Below are positions 9,769 through 17,763 of a stretch of 49,644 bases of DNA, in pieces (position 1 is the first letter of the stretch; each line of letters opens with the position of its first letter). The stretch covers positions 1-49,644 of the forward strand of contig NZ_JAUYTS010000045.1 in NCBI RefSeq assembly GCF_030695085.1. Direction: 5' to 3'. The position numbers were made by a program, and so were the translations under genes. The stretch is from Falsiroseomonas sp. (GTDB lineage Bacteria > Pseudomonadota > Alphaproteobacteria > Acetobacterales > Acetobacteraceae). The notes beneath the pieces are model-generated. The model saw only the letters and a list, made by a program, of their open reading frames with translations. It ran no database searches and was not told the DNA's origin.

Positions 9769-10578
9769 TCAGATCAGCGGCGGATCGTCGCTGGTGCGGC
9801 CGGGAAGGTTGGTCTCGACCTCCAGCAGCGCCGGATTGGCGACCAGGAAACCGGGTGGCACCACCAGCTTCTTGCGCGCCACGGTGATGCCGGGCCGGCG
9901 GCCGCGCGGGTTGCCGTGGGTGCGCGGTGTCGGCAGGTTCACCACCTCGAACGCGCCGGAGGCGACCAGGTCGCGCACCACCAGGCCGAGCCCGTCATAG
10001 ACCATGGTGTCGTGCAGAACCATGATGCCGCCAAGCGGGAGCAGCGGCGCGAAGCGGTTGATCTCACCGACCAGGGACCCGTAGCGATGGTCCGCATCCA
10101 GCACCAGCATGTCGAACTGCGTGGCATCGCCGGCCGCCTGCAGCAGCGTATCCGTGCCGACATACAGCGAATGTGCGTTGACGAAACGGATCAGCTTTTC
10201 CAGCGCGGTGCCGCGGAAGATGTGCGGCGTATCGCGCAGGTCCACCGTGACCAGCCGGCCGGTGCCGCCCGCATCGGCCAGCCCGCGGGCGATGCAGGCG
10301 GCCGAGTAGCCGGCATTGGTCCCGGTCTCCAGCACCGTTCGCGGGCGCAGCATCGCGGTCAGGGCGCGATAGAACTGGCCCACCTCACGCTCCACCGGCG
10401 AATACCAGAGCGGCCTGGTGGCGCGCCATTCCTCGACCTGGGAGGCGTCGAACGGCCGGTCCATCCATTCGGGCATGTACCAGCCACCGGTCGCGGGGTC
10501 ATAGAGCTGCTCGAAGGCCTCGATGGTGTCGGTGCCGGATGACGCATCAGGGGTGTCGTTTTTCAGCACGATGTTCAC
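9769..10578 (-). CDS. CmcI-like class I SAM-dependent methyltransferase
   Basis: A 269-residue methyltransferase of the Methyltransf_24/cephalosporin-hydroxylase-like group. Motif I is VLETGTNAGYSAACIA, motif II RLVTVDLRDTP, and the metal-type acidic motif MLVLDADHRYGS is followed by GGIMVLHDT. The acceptor is unknown; related enzymes act on O-linked or glycan substrates. The start is GTG 10578, which has AGGAGA about 8 bases upstream. The frame is open for more than 500 further codons, but that part lies antisense to the flavoprotein gene and is not coding. The gene is divergent from the flavoprotein across 279 bases. Confidence 0.85.
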   Translation of the reverse strand: MNIVLKNDTPDASSGTDTIEAFEQLYDPATGGWYMPEWMDRPFDASQVEEWRATRPLWYSPVEREVGQFYRALTAMLRPRTVLETGTNAGYSAACIARGLADAGGTGRLVTVDLRDTPHIFRGTALEKLIRFVNAHSLYVGTDTLLQAAGDATQFDMLVLDADHRYGSLVGEINRFAPLLPLGGIMVLHDTMVYDGLGLVVRDLVASGAFEVVNLPTPRTHGNPRGRRPGITVARKKLVVPPGFLVANPALLEVETNLPGRTSDDPPLI

Positions 10579-10683
10579 GCGCGGCTTCTCCTGTTTTCCG
10601 TTGCAGTCGTTGCGCGGGTCTGGAGCGCCCCGCATCGCCGAGGCGGCCTGCGGCCAGGGCAGGCAACTCATACGATGAACATC

Positions 10684-10700
10684 TGGACAGAATTCGTCCA
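10684..10700. promoter_or_regulatory. Inverted repeat in the methyltransferase/flavoprotein divergent region
   Basis: TGGAC and GTCCA arms flank a seven-base spacer containing GAATTC. The element sits between two divergent genes, where a transcription factor site would be expected. No regulator is known; short symmetry of this kind can arise by chance. Confidence 0.25.
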
Positions 10701-10857
10701 TCTTCCGCTCATCTGTCCCGGTGGAAGACAGGGCGGCGCCGCAAGTTGCATCGGCCAGGCCACGAATGCGCGAGCGCCCGGCCCCGGCGCGCTTTGCGGA
10801 GGCTCCCCGGCCATGGCAGTCTGGATCGGGGCACCAAGCCCAACCCGCCGGAGCCGC

Positions 10858-12267
10858 ATGAACACCATCTCCCCCCGCCCGGTCTTCCCCCGTCCGGTCG
10901 ATGCCGTCATCGCCGCGGCCAGCCAGTTCCTGGGCGATCGCATCACCACCAATGCGGCGCTGCGCGAGCAGCACAGCCATGGCGAGGACAGCTCCACGCC
11001 GACGCTGCCGGATGCGGTGGCCTTCGTGGCGACGACGGAGGAGGTCAGCCAACTTCTGGCGCTGTGCCACCAGCATGCCGTGCCCGTGGTGCCCTTCGGC
11101 GCCGGCACCAGCCTGGAAGGCCATGTGAACCCGGTGCGCGCCGGCATCAGCCTGGATCTGTCGCGCATGACGTCCGTGCTGGAAGTGAACGAGCAGGACA
11201 TGGACTGCCTGCTGCAGCCGGGCGTGACGCGCCAGCAACTCAACGAGTTCCTGCGCGACAAGGGCCTGTTCTTCCCGGTCGATCCCGGCAGCCATTGCAC
11301 GCTGGGCGGCATGGTCGCGACGCGCGCTTCCGGCACCAACGCCGTGCGCTACGGCACGATGCGGGAGAATGTGCTGGGGCTGGAGGTGGTGCTGGCCGAT
11401 GGCCGCGTCATCAACACCGGCGGCCGCACCCGCAAGGCCGCCAATGGCTACGACCTGACGCGCCTGTTCATCGGCAGCGAGGGCACGCTCGGTGTCGTCA
11501 CCAAGGTGCGGCTGCGGCTGACCGGCATTCCGGAGGCGATGAGCTCCGCCGTGGTGCAATTCCCGACCCTGGCCGGCGCGGTGGAAAGCACCATCCAGGT
11601 CATGCAGCTCGGCATTCCCGTGGCGCGGATCGAGCTGCTGGACGATGACATGATGGCCGCCTCCATCGCCTTCTCGAAGCTGGAGGGTTTTGCACCGCTC
11701 ACCACCCTGTTCCTGGAATTCCACGGCACCGAGGCGGGCGTGAAGGAGCAGGCCGAGATGGTCGAGGCGATCACCACGGAGCATGGCGGCAGCGGCTTCC
11801 GCTGGGCGACCGACCCCGCCGAACGCACAAAGCTGTGGAAGGCGCGGCATGACAGCTACTGGGCCGGCATTGCCTGGAAGCCGGGCCGCCGCGCGCTGAC
11901 CACCGATGTCTGCGTGCCGATCTCCCGGCTGGCGGAGGCGCTGGTCGGCGCCAAGCAGGAAGCCACCGAACGCGGCCACACCACCTGCATCGTCGGCCAT
12001 GTCGGCGATGGCAACTTTCACCAGATGATCCTCTACGATCCGGAGGATCCGAAGGGGCTGGAAGGCGCCTGGGACATGGACCGGCGCGTGGTGGCGCGGG
12101 GCCTGTCCCTGGGTGGCACCTGTTCCGGCGAACACGGCATCGGCCTAGGCAAGCGGGAATTCCTGGAGACGGAACATGGCGCGGAGGCACTGGCCGTGAT
12201 GCGCAGCCTGAAGGTGACGCTGGACCCGAAGGGCATCATGAACCCGGGGAAAATGTTCCGGAATTGA
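10858..12267 (+). CDS. FAD-linked oxidase, D-lactate dehydrogenase (cytochrome)/GlcD type
   Basis: A 469-residue flavoprotein of the VAO/PCMH family that oxidises a 2-hydroxy acid (D-lactate, glycolate or D-2-hydroxyglutarate type) and passes electrons to the respiratory chain. FAD-binding elements are VVPFGAGTSLEGH (about 75-87) and DPGSHCTLGGM, with RYGTMREN and IGSEGTLGVVTKV. The C-terminal substrate/metal motifs are GHVGDGNFHQM and GTCSGEHGIGLGKREF, matching mitochondrial DLD and bacterial Dld2-like enzymes. ATG 10858 lies immediately before the family core; an in-frame ATG at 10813 is possible. It is followed after 4 bases by the MFS gene, so the two are probably one operon and the carrier may import the hydroxy acid. 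Confidence 0.92.
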   Translation: MNTISPRPVFPRPVDAVIAAASQFLGDRITTNAALREQHSHGEDSSTPTLPDAVAFVATTEEVSQLLALCHQHAVPVVPFGAGTSLEGHVNPVRAGISLDLSRMTSVLEVNEQDMDCLLQPGVTRQQLNEFLRDKGLFFPVDPGSHCTLGGMVATRASGTNAVRYGTMRENVLGLEVVLADGRVINTGGRTRKAANGYDLTRLFIGSEGTLGVVTKVRLRLTGIPEAMSSAVVQFPTLAGAVESTIQVMQLGIPVARIELLDDDMMAASIAFSKLEGFAPLTTLFLEFHGTEAGVKEQAEMVEAITTEHGGSGFRWATDPAERTKLWKARHDSYWAGIAWKPGRRALTTDVCVPISRLAEALVGAKQEATERGHTTCIVGHVGDGNFHQMILYDPEDPKGLEGAWDMDRRVVARGLSLGGTCSGEHGIGLGKREFLETEHGAEALAVMRSLKVTLDPKGIMNPGKMFRN

Positions 12268-12271
12268 AGAC

Positions 12272-13489
12272 ATGAGTCCCGCCCAGGCCGGGATGGCGCT
12301 GCCGATCCTGGTGCTGTGCCTCGGCCACATCTTCTCCAACGCCGTGCGGACGATCCCCGCCATGGCGGCCGATGTGCTGATGCGCGACCTCGGCCTGAGC
12401 GCCGAGGCGCTGGCGCAGATCACCGGCGCCTTCCCGCTGGCCTTCGCCGCGGTGATGATCCCGGTCGGCATCGCACTCGATCGCTTCGGTGTGCAGCGCG
12501 TGGCGCTCGGCCTGCTGGTGGTGGCGGGCTTTGGCGCGGTGCTCGGCGCGGTCGCCACCGGGCCGTGGTCCATGCTGCTGGCGCAGGTGGTGCTGGGGGC
12601 GGGGTGTTCGGGGATGCTGATGTGCCCGATCACCTTCGCCGCGCGGGGGCTTTCCACCGCCCGCTTCGCGGTGTGGTCCGGGGTGATCCAGGCGGTCGGC
12701 AATACCGGCATGCTGCTCTCGGCCAGCCCGCTCGCCTTGCTGGTGGAGGCGGTGGATTGGCGCGCCGGCTTCTGGGCCTGCGCCGGCATCGCGGCGCTGG
12801 CCCTGCCGCTGGTGGCGCTGCTGGTGCCGCGGGACCGCCCCGAAGCGCAGCCGCCGCGCAGCCTGGCGGAGGATGTGCGCGATGTGGCGCGCATGGCGGC
12901 CCAGCCTGCGCTGCGCGGCGTGATGGTCTTCGTCTTCGCCTCCTTCGCCGCCGTGCTCGGGCTGCGCGGATTGTGGGGCGGGCCCTGGCTGATGGAGGGC
13001 AAGGGGCTGGACCGCGTCGCCGCCGGCAACGTTCTGCTGGCCTGCACCGTGGCGCTGACCATCGGGCCGCTGCTGGCCGGGCTGGTGCTGCGCCGCATCG
13101 GCCATGCGCGGGCGCTGCTGGCCGGCAGCCACCTGCTATGTGCCGGCTTCATCCTGCTGATCATCGGCGGCGGGCCGGGCGGCTGGCTGGCCGAGGCGAT
13201 GGGGCGGCCGATGCTGCCGGTGGCCTGGGATGCGGCGCTGCTGGTTGCCTTCGGGGCGATCATCTCCTTCCAGGTGCTGGCCTTCTCCATCGTGCGATCG
13301 GCCGTGCCGCCGCAGCAGGCGGGGCGGGCGCTGTCGGCGGCCAATCTGTTCTTCTTCCTGGGCGCCGCGGTGTTCCAGGCGCTGTCGGGGGTGATGGCCG
13401 GCTGGGGTGGGCCGGCCGCGGCGCTGGCCACCTTCGCGGTGGGGCTGTTCGTGTGCTCGCTTGCCTTCCTGGCGCTGCGCCCGCGCTGA
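12272..13489 (+). CDS. MFS transporter
   Basis: A 405-residue major facilitator protein with about 12 hydrophobic segments and a central charged loop near residues 190-205 (RDRPEAQPPR). The motif A-like loop between TM2 and TM3 reads GIALDRFGVQR (G-x-x-x-D-R-x-G-x-x-R). It starts 4 bases after the FAD-oxidase stop, suggesting co-transcription and a possible role in uptake of a 2-hydroxy or carboxylic acid. The substrate cannot be read from sequence. The N-terminus is short and cytoplasmic. Confidence 0.9.
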   Translation: MSPAQAGMALPILVLCLGHIFSNAVRTIPAMAADVLMRDLGLSAEALAQITGAFPLAFAAVMIPVGIALDRFGVQRVALGLLVVAGFGAVLGAVATGPWSMLLAQVVLGAGCSGMLMCPITFAARGLSTARFAVWSGVIQAVGNTGMLLSASPLALLVEAVDWRAGFWACAGIAALALPLVALLVPRDRPEAQPPRSLAEDVRDVARMAAQPALRGVMVFVFASFAAVLGLRGLWGGPWLMEGKGLDRVAAGNVLLACTVALTIGPLLAGLVLRRIGHARALLAGSHLLCAGFILLIIGGGPGGWLAEAMGRPMLPVAWDAALLVAFGAIISFQVLAFSIVRSAVPPQQAGRALSAANLFFFLGAAVFQALSGVMAGWGGPAAALATFAVGLFVCSLAFLALRPR

Positions 13490-13558
13490 CGCTTCCCGCT
13501 GTCGGAACTGGCCGGGCGCGACGCGGCGCGCGTAGCCTGTGCCGCTTCAATCGGGGGC

Positions 13559-13699
13559 ATGGCCATGCTCAGGCTGATCGGGCTGCTGGTGGTGGTGGCG
13601 GGTATCGCGCTGGGCGGGCATTGGCTGCTGGTGCAGGGCATGCAGGCCCCCGGCGAGGTCGGCCGCCTGGCGACGCGCAGCTGCGCCGCCTGCCACTGA
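13559..13699 (+). CDS. 46-residue membrane peptide ending in a c-type haem motif (CAACH-stop)
   Basis: ATG 13559 follows a CGGGGG ribosome-binding-like run. The product has a charged tip (MAMLR), one transmembrane segment (about residues 6-25), a short periplasmic linker and the last five residues CAACH, directly followed by TGA. CxxCH is the covalent haem attachment signature of c-type cytochromes, and the preceding GRLATRS resembles the usual lead-in of cytochrome c domains. Reading through the stop, or in the other two frames, gives no cytochrome-like continuation. It may be a micro-cytochrome, a redox or metal-binding peptide, or the remnant of a decayed cytochrome gene. It lies between the MFS and stress protein genes. 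Confidence 0.5.
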   Translation: MAMLRLIGLLVVVAGIALGGHWLLVQGMQAPGEVGRLATRSCAACH

Positions 13700-13764
13700 T
13701 CGCACGCCCCCGGCTGCCGCACGGCCCGCGCCTGCGCTAGAGTGTTGGCGCAGGAGGATTGCCG

Positions 13765-14598
13765 ATGCTGCGCAGCATTCTGGTCGCTTTGGATGACACG
13801 CCCGGGGCCAGGGCGGCGCGGGATGCCGCGATTGCGCTGTCGCGCCGCAGCGGCGCCGCGCTGACCGTCGCGGTGGTGCTGGACCGCCCGCATACCGAAA
13901 GCGTGTATGAGCCCGTGCCGCTCGGCGGCGCCGCCTTCAAGGCGCGGCGCGACGCCGCGCGGGTGCAGCGGGCGCAGGAGGAAGCGCAGATGGCGCTGGC
14001 CGCCTGCGCCGCCGTTGCCGCCGGCCACCCCTATGCCGAACTGCAGCTGGAGGACGCGCCGGAGCCCGCCCTGCTACGCGCCGGCGCGACGCATGACCTG
14101 CTGGTGATCGGCCGCGATAGCACGTTGGGCCTGGAGGAGACGCAGGATGGCGTCGCCCCGGTGATCGAGCGCCTGCTGCTGGACGGCGCTCGCCCGCTGC
14201 TGGTGGTGCCGCCGGAGCCGGTGCGGGCCGAGGGTCCGGTGCTGGTGGGCTATGATGCGTCCATCCCCGTCATGGCGACCCTGCAGCTTTTTGCCCTGCT
14301 CGGCCTGGCCGAGGGCGCGCCGGTGCGCGTCGCCTCCGCTGCCGATACGCGGGAGGCCGCGCTGGCCATGGCGGAGGAGGCCTGCCTCTACCTGCGCCAT
14401 CATGGGCTGGAGGCGACGCCGCTCGCCATGGTCGGCGACCACCCGGCCGATCTGCTGCTGGCGGAGGCGGATGCGCTGCAGGCGCGGATGCTGGTGGTGG
14501 GGTCCTTCGAGGAAAGCGGCCTGCGCCGCTTCCTTACCGGCAGCGCCACCCACGCCCTGCTGCAACGCGCCCGCTGCCCGGTGTTCATTTTTCATTGA
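13765..14598 (+). CDS. Universal stress protein, tandem UspA domains
   Basis: A 277-residue protein with two UspA folds, about 1-150 and 155-277. The first starts ILVALDDTPGA; the second starts VLVGYDAS and ends with a nucleotide-loop motif VGSFEESGLRRFLTGSATHALL, so ATP binding is likely only in the second domain. Such proteins aid survival under starvation, oxidative or envelope stress. ATG 13765 is used because AGGAGG lies seven bases upstream; a TTG at 13759 would be too close to it. Its stop faces the HD protein gene. Confidence 0.92.
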   Translation: MLRSILVALDDTPGARAARDAAIALSRRSGAALTVAVVLDRPHTESVYEPVPLGGAAFKARRDAARVQRAQEEAQMALAACAAVAAGHPYAELQLEDAPEPALLRAGATHDLLVIGRDSTLGLEETQDGVAPVIERLLLDGARPLLVVPPEPVRAEGPVLVGYDASIPVMATLQLFALLGLAEGAPVRVASAADTREAALAMAEEACLYLRHHGLEATPLAMVGDHPADLLLAEADALQARMLVVGSFEESGLRRFLTGSATHALLQRARCPVFIFH

Positions 14599-14661
14599 TG
14601 CCGTGAGGTGCCGGGCGGCCGCGCCGCAGCCTGGGCTCGCCGCAGAAGCGGCGGTCGGGCG

Positions 14662-15246
14662 TCAGCGCCCTTCGAGCTTGTCCAGCGCGGCCTGGATGTT
14701 GCGCCGCGCCTGCTTCTCCCGCTCCAGGTAGAAGCGGTCGGTGTGGTAGATGCGGTCGCGCCACAGCAGCATCTGAAGCGCCGCGATGCGGCCGGCGCGG
14801 TAGCGATCATCCGGCAGATGCGCGTATTCGCGGCGGTTCGCGGCCTCGAAGGCGGCAAAGCGCGCGGGCGTCTCGCCCAGCACCGCCTGGTCCATGTCGA
14901 GCAGCAGGGCGGCATCGGCGCGTAGGCCGGGGTCTTCCGTGTCGGGCGGTTCCTGGCGCAGAACGGCGTGGATCAGCGCCTCCGCCCGCGCCAGCATGTG
15001 GCGCGGCAGGGCGCGGCCGAGATGGCGGTGCAGCACGCGGATGCTCTGCGCCTCGGCCTCCGGGTTGGCACGGTCGAAGACGGCGGTGTGGAACAGGATG
15101 GCCAGGATGAAGGCCGGCTTGTCCGACAGCGCGTGGGAGATCTCCTCCGCCATGGCCAGCATGGCGGAGATGCGCGCCCAGTCATGATGCGCGCGATGCG
15201 GTTCCGCGTGGCGGTGCTGCAGGTCGGCGAAGATGGCCGGGGTCAC
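14662..15246 (-). CDS. HD-superfamily protein with altered metal site
   Basis: A 194-residue helical protein resembling the predicted metal-dependent HD phosphohydrolases of the COG4339 type. The pattern HRAHHDWARI is followed by AILFHTAVFD and a helical region with EAEAQSIRVLHRH. In active members the central motif is FHDxVYD; here the Asp of the HD doublet is Thr (FHTAVFD), which should weaken metal binding. Alternatively another residue replaces it. The start is GTG 15246, with GGAGATGAG about 8 bases upstream. It lies downstream of the UxaA-like gene, separated from it by a strong hairpin. Confidence 0.7.
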   Translation of the reverse strand: MTPAIFADLQHRHAEPHRAHHDWARISAMLAMAEEISHALSDKPAFILAILFHTAVFDRANPEAEAQSIRVLHRHLGRALPRHMLARAEALIHAVLRQEPPDTEDPGLRADAALLLDMDQAVLGETPARFAAFEAANRREYAHLPDDRYRAGRIAALQMLLWRDRIYHTDRFYLEREKQARRNIQAALDKLEGR

Positions 15247-15266
15247 GGCGTTTGCTCATCTCCGCG

Positions 15267-15298
15267 CTTCGGCGCCGGGCCAAGGCCCGGCGCCGGAA
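15267..15298 (-). terminator. Strong GC hairpin after the UxaA-like gene
   Basis: GGCGCCGGGCC and GGCCCGGCGCC form an 11-bp perfect stem around AA, extended by CTTC/GAAG past one bulge. It starts 4 bases after the UxaA-like stop on the minus strand and precedes the HD gene. There is no U-tract, so it may be a partial terminator or an mRNA 3'-end stabiliser. Confidence 0.5.
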
Positions 15299-15301
15299 GG
15301 C

Positions 15302-16477
15302 TCAGGCGCTTTCGTAAAGCCGCGTCAGGCTGAATTCGCGGTGGCCGAGCAATTCGGCCGCCGTCAGCTCGCCATCGGCGGTGCGCAGGATGCAGTCCAG
15401 CAGCGCCTCCCCGGCCTCATCCATGTTCATCTGCTTCTGCAGCAGGCCGGTCACATCGACGTCGATATGCTCGGACATGGTGCGCTGGGTGCGCGGGTTC
15501 GCGGTCAGCTTGATCACCGGCAGGATCGGGTTGCCGATGACATTGCCCTGGCCGGTCGGGAAGGTGTGCACCGCGAAGCCGGAGGCTGCGCAGAGCGTCA
15601 CCATCTCGGCGGCGGCGGAGGAGCTGTCCATGAACCAGAGCCCGGCATGGGTCGGCACCTCGGCCTTGTCCAGCACGCCATCGACCGTGCACTTCTTGCC
15701 GATCTTGGTGATGTTGCCGAGCGCCTTTTCCTCGATGGTGGTCAGCCCACCCTCGATGTTGCCCTTGGTCGGCTGGCTGTCCGACAGGTCGCTGGTCTTG
15801 TTCACCTCCACCACGCGCTGGTAGCGGTCGAACATCGCCTGGAACTGCGCCCGGATCTCCGGCGTCTTGCAGCGCGCTGCCACCAGATGCTCGCCGCCGG
15901 TCAGCTCCGTGGTCTCGCCGAAGACCAGCGTGTTGCCGTTGGCCCAGAGCTTGTCATAGGAATTGCCGACCGTCGGGCAGGAAGCGAGGCCCGAAGTGGT
16001 GTCGCTTTCGCCACACTTGGTCGAGACCCAGAGCTCCACCAGCGGCGCCTTGGTCTTCTTCAGTTTCGAAGCGTGCTTCACCAGCCGGTAGGCGGCGCGC
16101 GATGCGCTGGCGATGGTGTTGATATCGCCATTCTGCTCGATGGCGAAACCCTCCACCGGCTTGCCCGACTTGGCGATGCCCTCGACGATCTTGCCGGTCC
16201 AGCCGGGCTCGATGCCGATGACGATGACGCCCGCGACATTCGGGTTGGTGCCGGTGCCGATCAGGGTGCGGAAATGCAATTCCAGGTCGGCGCCGAACTG
16301 CAGGCGGCCATAGGCGTGCGGAATCGCCAGCGCGCCCTTGATGTTGTTGGCGACGGCTTCCGCCGCGGCATTGGACAGGTCGTCCACCGGCAGGATGATG
16401 ACGTGGTTGCGCACGCCCATCCGGCCATTCTCGCGCCGCCAGCCTTCGAAGCTGGCATCTCTCAGGTTCAGGCCCAT
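15302..16477 (-). CDS. UxaA family lyase/hydratase, large subunit (SuyB-like)
   Basis: A 391-residue member of the altronate/galactarate dehydratase C-terminal family. It starts with [17 protein letters not shown] (gyRRedGr-GvRN type), then has [12 protein letters not shown] and ASCPTVGN, where the Cys and acidic residues form the metal/Fe site, and [16 protein letters not shown]. In this family the small SAF subunit is either fused (UxaA, GarD) or separate, as in (2R)-sulfolactate sulfo-lyase SuyAB; here it is separate and immediately upstream. Sulfolactate desulfonation or dehydration of a sugar acid are both possible. No sulfonate transporter or sulfite oxidase lies in the window. Confidence 0.85.
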   Translation of the reverse strand: MGLNLRDASFEGWRRENGRMGVRNHVIILPVDDLSNAAAEAVANNIKGALAIPHAYGRLQFGADLELHFRTLIGTGTNPNVAGVIVIGIEPGWTGKIVEGIAKSGKPVEGFAIEQNGDINTIASASRAAYRLVKHASKLKKTKAPLVELWVSTKCGESDTTSGLASCPTVGNSYDKLWANGNTLVFGETTELTGGEHLVAARCKTPEIRAQFQAMFDRYQRVVEVNKTSDLSDSQPTKGNIEGGLTTIEEKALGNITKIGKKCTVDGVLDKAEVPTHAGLWFMDSSSAAAEMVTLCAASGFAVHTFPTGQGNVIGNPILPVIKLTANPRTQRTMSEHIDVDVTGLLQKQMNMDEAGEALLDCILRTADGELTAAELLGHREFSLTRLYESA

Positions 16478-16490
16478 CGGATGCGTTCCC

Positions 16491-16775
16491 TTACCAGCGC
16501 TTGGTCTTGACGTTGTGCACGTGCAGATGCTCGCCGGCGCCGATATCGGCCACCGCGCGGCCGATATCCGTGCCGTACTTCATGATGGTGTCGCCCTTGG
16601 CGATGGACCGGATGGCCAGCTTGTGACCGATCGGGATGTCCGACTTGGCGTCGAACTCCATCATCTTGTCCTGGTCCATGATCCAGCCATTCAGCCTGGT
16701 GCCGGCCTTCAGGCCTTCCACCACTACCACGCCCACGCTGTCGCCCTCATCATGGACGACGAAATGGATTTGCAT
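16491..16775 (-). CDS. SAF-domain small subunit of UxaA-type lyase (SuyA-like)
   Basis: A 94-residue SAF-domain protein, the partner of the downstream large subunit (13-base gap). It shows [10 protein letters not shown], the loop KGDTIMKYG and the C-terminal HVHNVKT, all typical of SuyA and the N-terminal domain of altronate dehydratase. The sequence is complete at about the family's usual length. It is divergent from the aminotransferase gene, with 117 bases between their starts. It is likely the first gene of a two-gene operon; the substrate question is the same as for the large subunit. Confidence 0.85.
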   Translation of the reverse strand: MQIHFVVHDEGDSVGVVVVEGLKAGTRLNGWIMDQDKMMEFDAKSDIPIGHKLAIRSIAKGDTIMKYGTDIGRAVADIGAGEHLHVHNVKTKRW

Positions 16776-16892
16776 CGATCCCCCCGGTGACCTTTGGAAG
16801 CGGCACCCTAGGCCCCCGGACCGCCCCCTTCAACCGCCCCCAACAACGTGCCATTCAAGGCGGCGCAAACACGGAAAGAGGGGGCTGCCACC

Positions 16893-17762
16893 ATGGCGGG
16901 CGTCTACTGGTATGCCGGCAACTGGTCGACCGAGGAGCCGAAGATCATCGGCCCGATGGACCACGCCTTCTGGCTCGGCAGCGTGATCTTCGATGGTGGC
17001 CGGTCCTTCGGCGGCGTGGCGCCGGACCTCGACCTGCATTGCGCCCGCGCCGTGCAATCCGCCCGCAACATGCTGATGAAGCCGACCAAGACCCCGGCCG
17101 AGATCGAGGAACTGTGCCGCGAGGGCATAAGCCGCATGGGCCCGCAGGCGGAGCTGTATATCCGCCCGATGTTCTTCATCCGCCGCGGCCTGGGCGCGGC
17201 GCGGCCGGACCCGGACAGCACGGATTTCATCCTGGCGATCTACGACGCGCCGCTGCCGGACTACAAAGGCTTCTCCGCCTGCCTGGCGCCGCAGCGCCGC
17301 CCAGCGCCAGACCAGGCGCCCACCGACGCCAAGGCCGCCTGCCTCTATCCCAACGGGTCCCGCGCCTCCGCCTTCGCGCATGCGAAGGGCTTCGAGGCGG
17401 CGGTGGTCTGCGACCCGATCGGCCATGTCGCGGAATTCGCCCATGCCAACCTGATGTTCGCCAAGGATGGCAAGGTCATCACCCCGGCCGAGAACGGCAC
17501 CTTCCTGGCCGGCATCACCCGCCACCGCGTCATCACCCTGCTCCGCGAAGCGGGCGTGACGGTCGAGGAACGCGCCGTGAAGCCGGAGGAATTGGAGACG
17601 GCGGACGAGATCTTCTCGACCGGCAATTACGGCAAGGTGCTGCCCTGCTCGAACTGGCAGGGCCGCGCCATGCAGCCCGGGCCGATGTGTCAGAAGGCGC
17701 GGACGCTGTATTTCGACTGGGCCGAGGCCAAGTGGCGCATCCTGCCCAAGGTCGCGGCGTAG
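16893..17762 (+). CDS. Class IV aminotransferase, branched-chain aminotransferase-like
   Basis: A 289-residue PLP enzyme of fold type IV. The PLP lysine is probably Lys 147 in TDAKAACLYPN, followed by AHAKGFEAAVVCD and EFAHANLMFAKDGKVITP, which give the Glu and phosphate-loop contacts; GITRHRVI is the usual C-terminal loop. It resembles IlvE-type enzymes but also the (R)-amine/D-amino acid branch, so branched-chain specificity is likely but not proven. ATG 16893 was chosen, with AGAGGGGG upstream; an ATG at 16848 would add 15 residues without family likeness. Its stop is one base from that of the convergent histidine kinase. Confidence 0.88.
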   Translation: MAGVYWYAGNWSTEEPKIIGPMDHAFWLGSVIFDGGRSFGGVAPDLDLHCARAVQSARNMLMKPTKTPAEIEELCREGISRMGPQAELYIRPMFFIRRGLGAARPDPDSTDFILAIYDAPLPDYKGFSACLAPQRRPAPDQAPTDAKAACLYPNGSRASAFAHAKGFEAAVVCDPIGHVAEFAHANLMFAKDGKVITPAENGTFLAGITRHRVITLLREAGVTVEERAVKPEELETADEIFSTGNYGKVLPCSNWQGRAMQPGPMCQKARTLYFDWAEAKWRILPKVAA

Positions 17763-17763
17763 C

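Noticed and set aside
10579..12135. N-terminal extension of the CmcI-like methyltransferase frame
   Set aside because: It lies antisense to the flavoprotein gene and shows no domain; GTG 10578 has a good ribosome-binding site.
13697..13740. Frameshifted continuation of a cytochrome c domain after the CAACH motif
   Set aside because: All three frames after the stop give short Arg/Pro-rich sequence with no Met ligand or cytochrome pattern before the next gene.
12145..14028. A 627-codon minus-strand frame, Ser/Ala/Pro-rich
   Set aside because: It is antisense to the MFS transporter and stress protein; the composition is typical of a GC-driven shadow frame.
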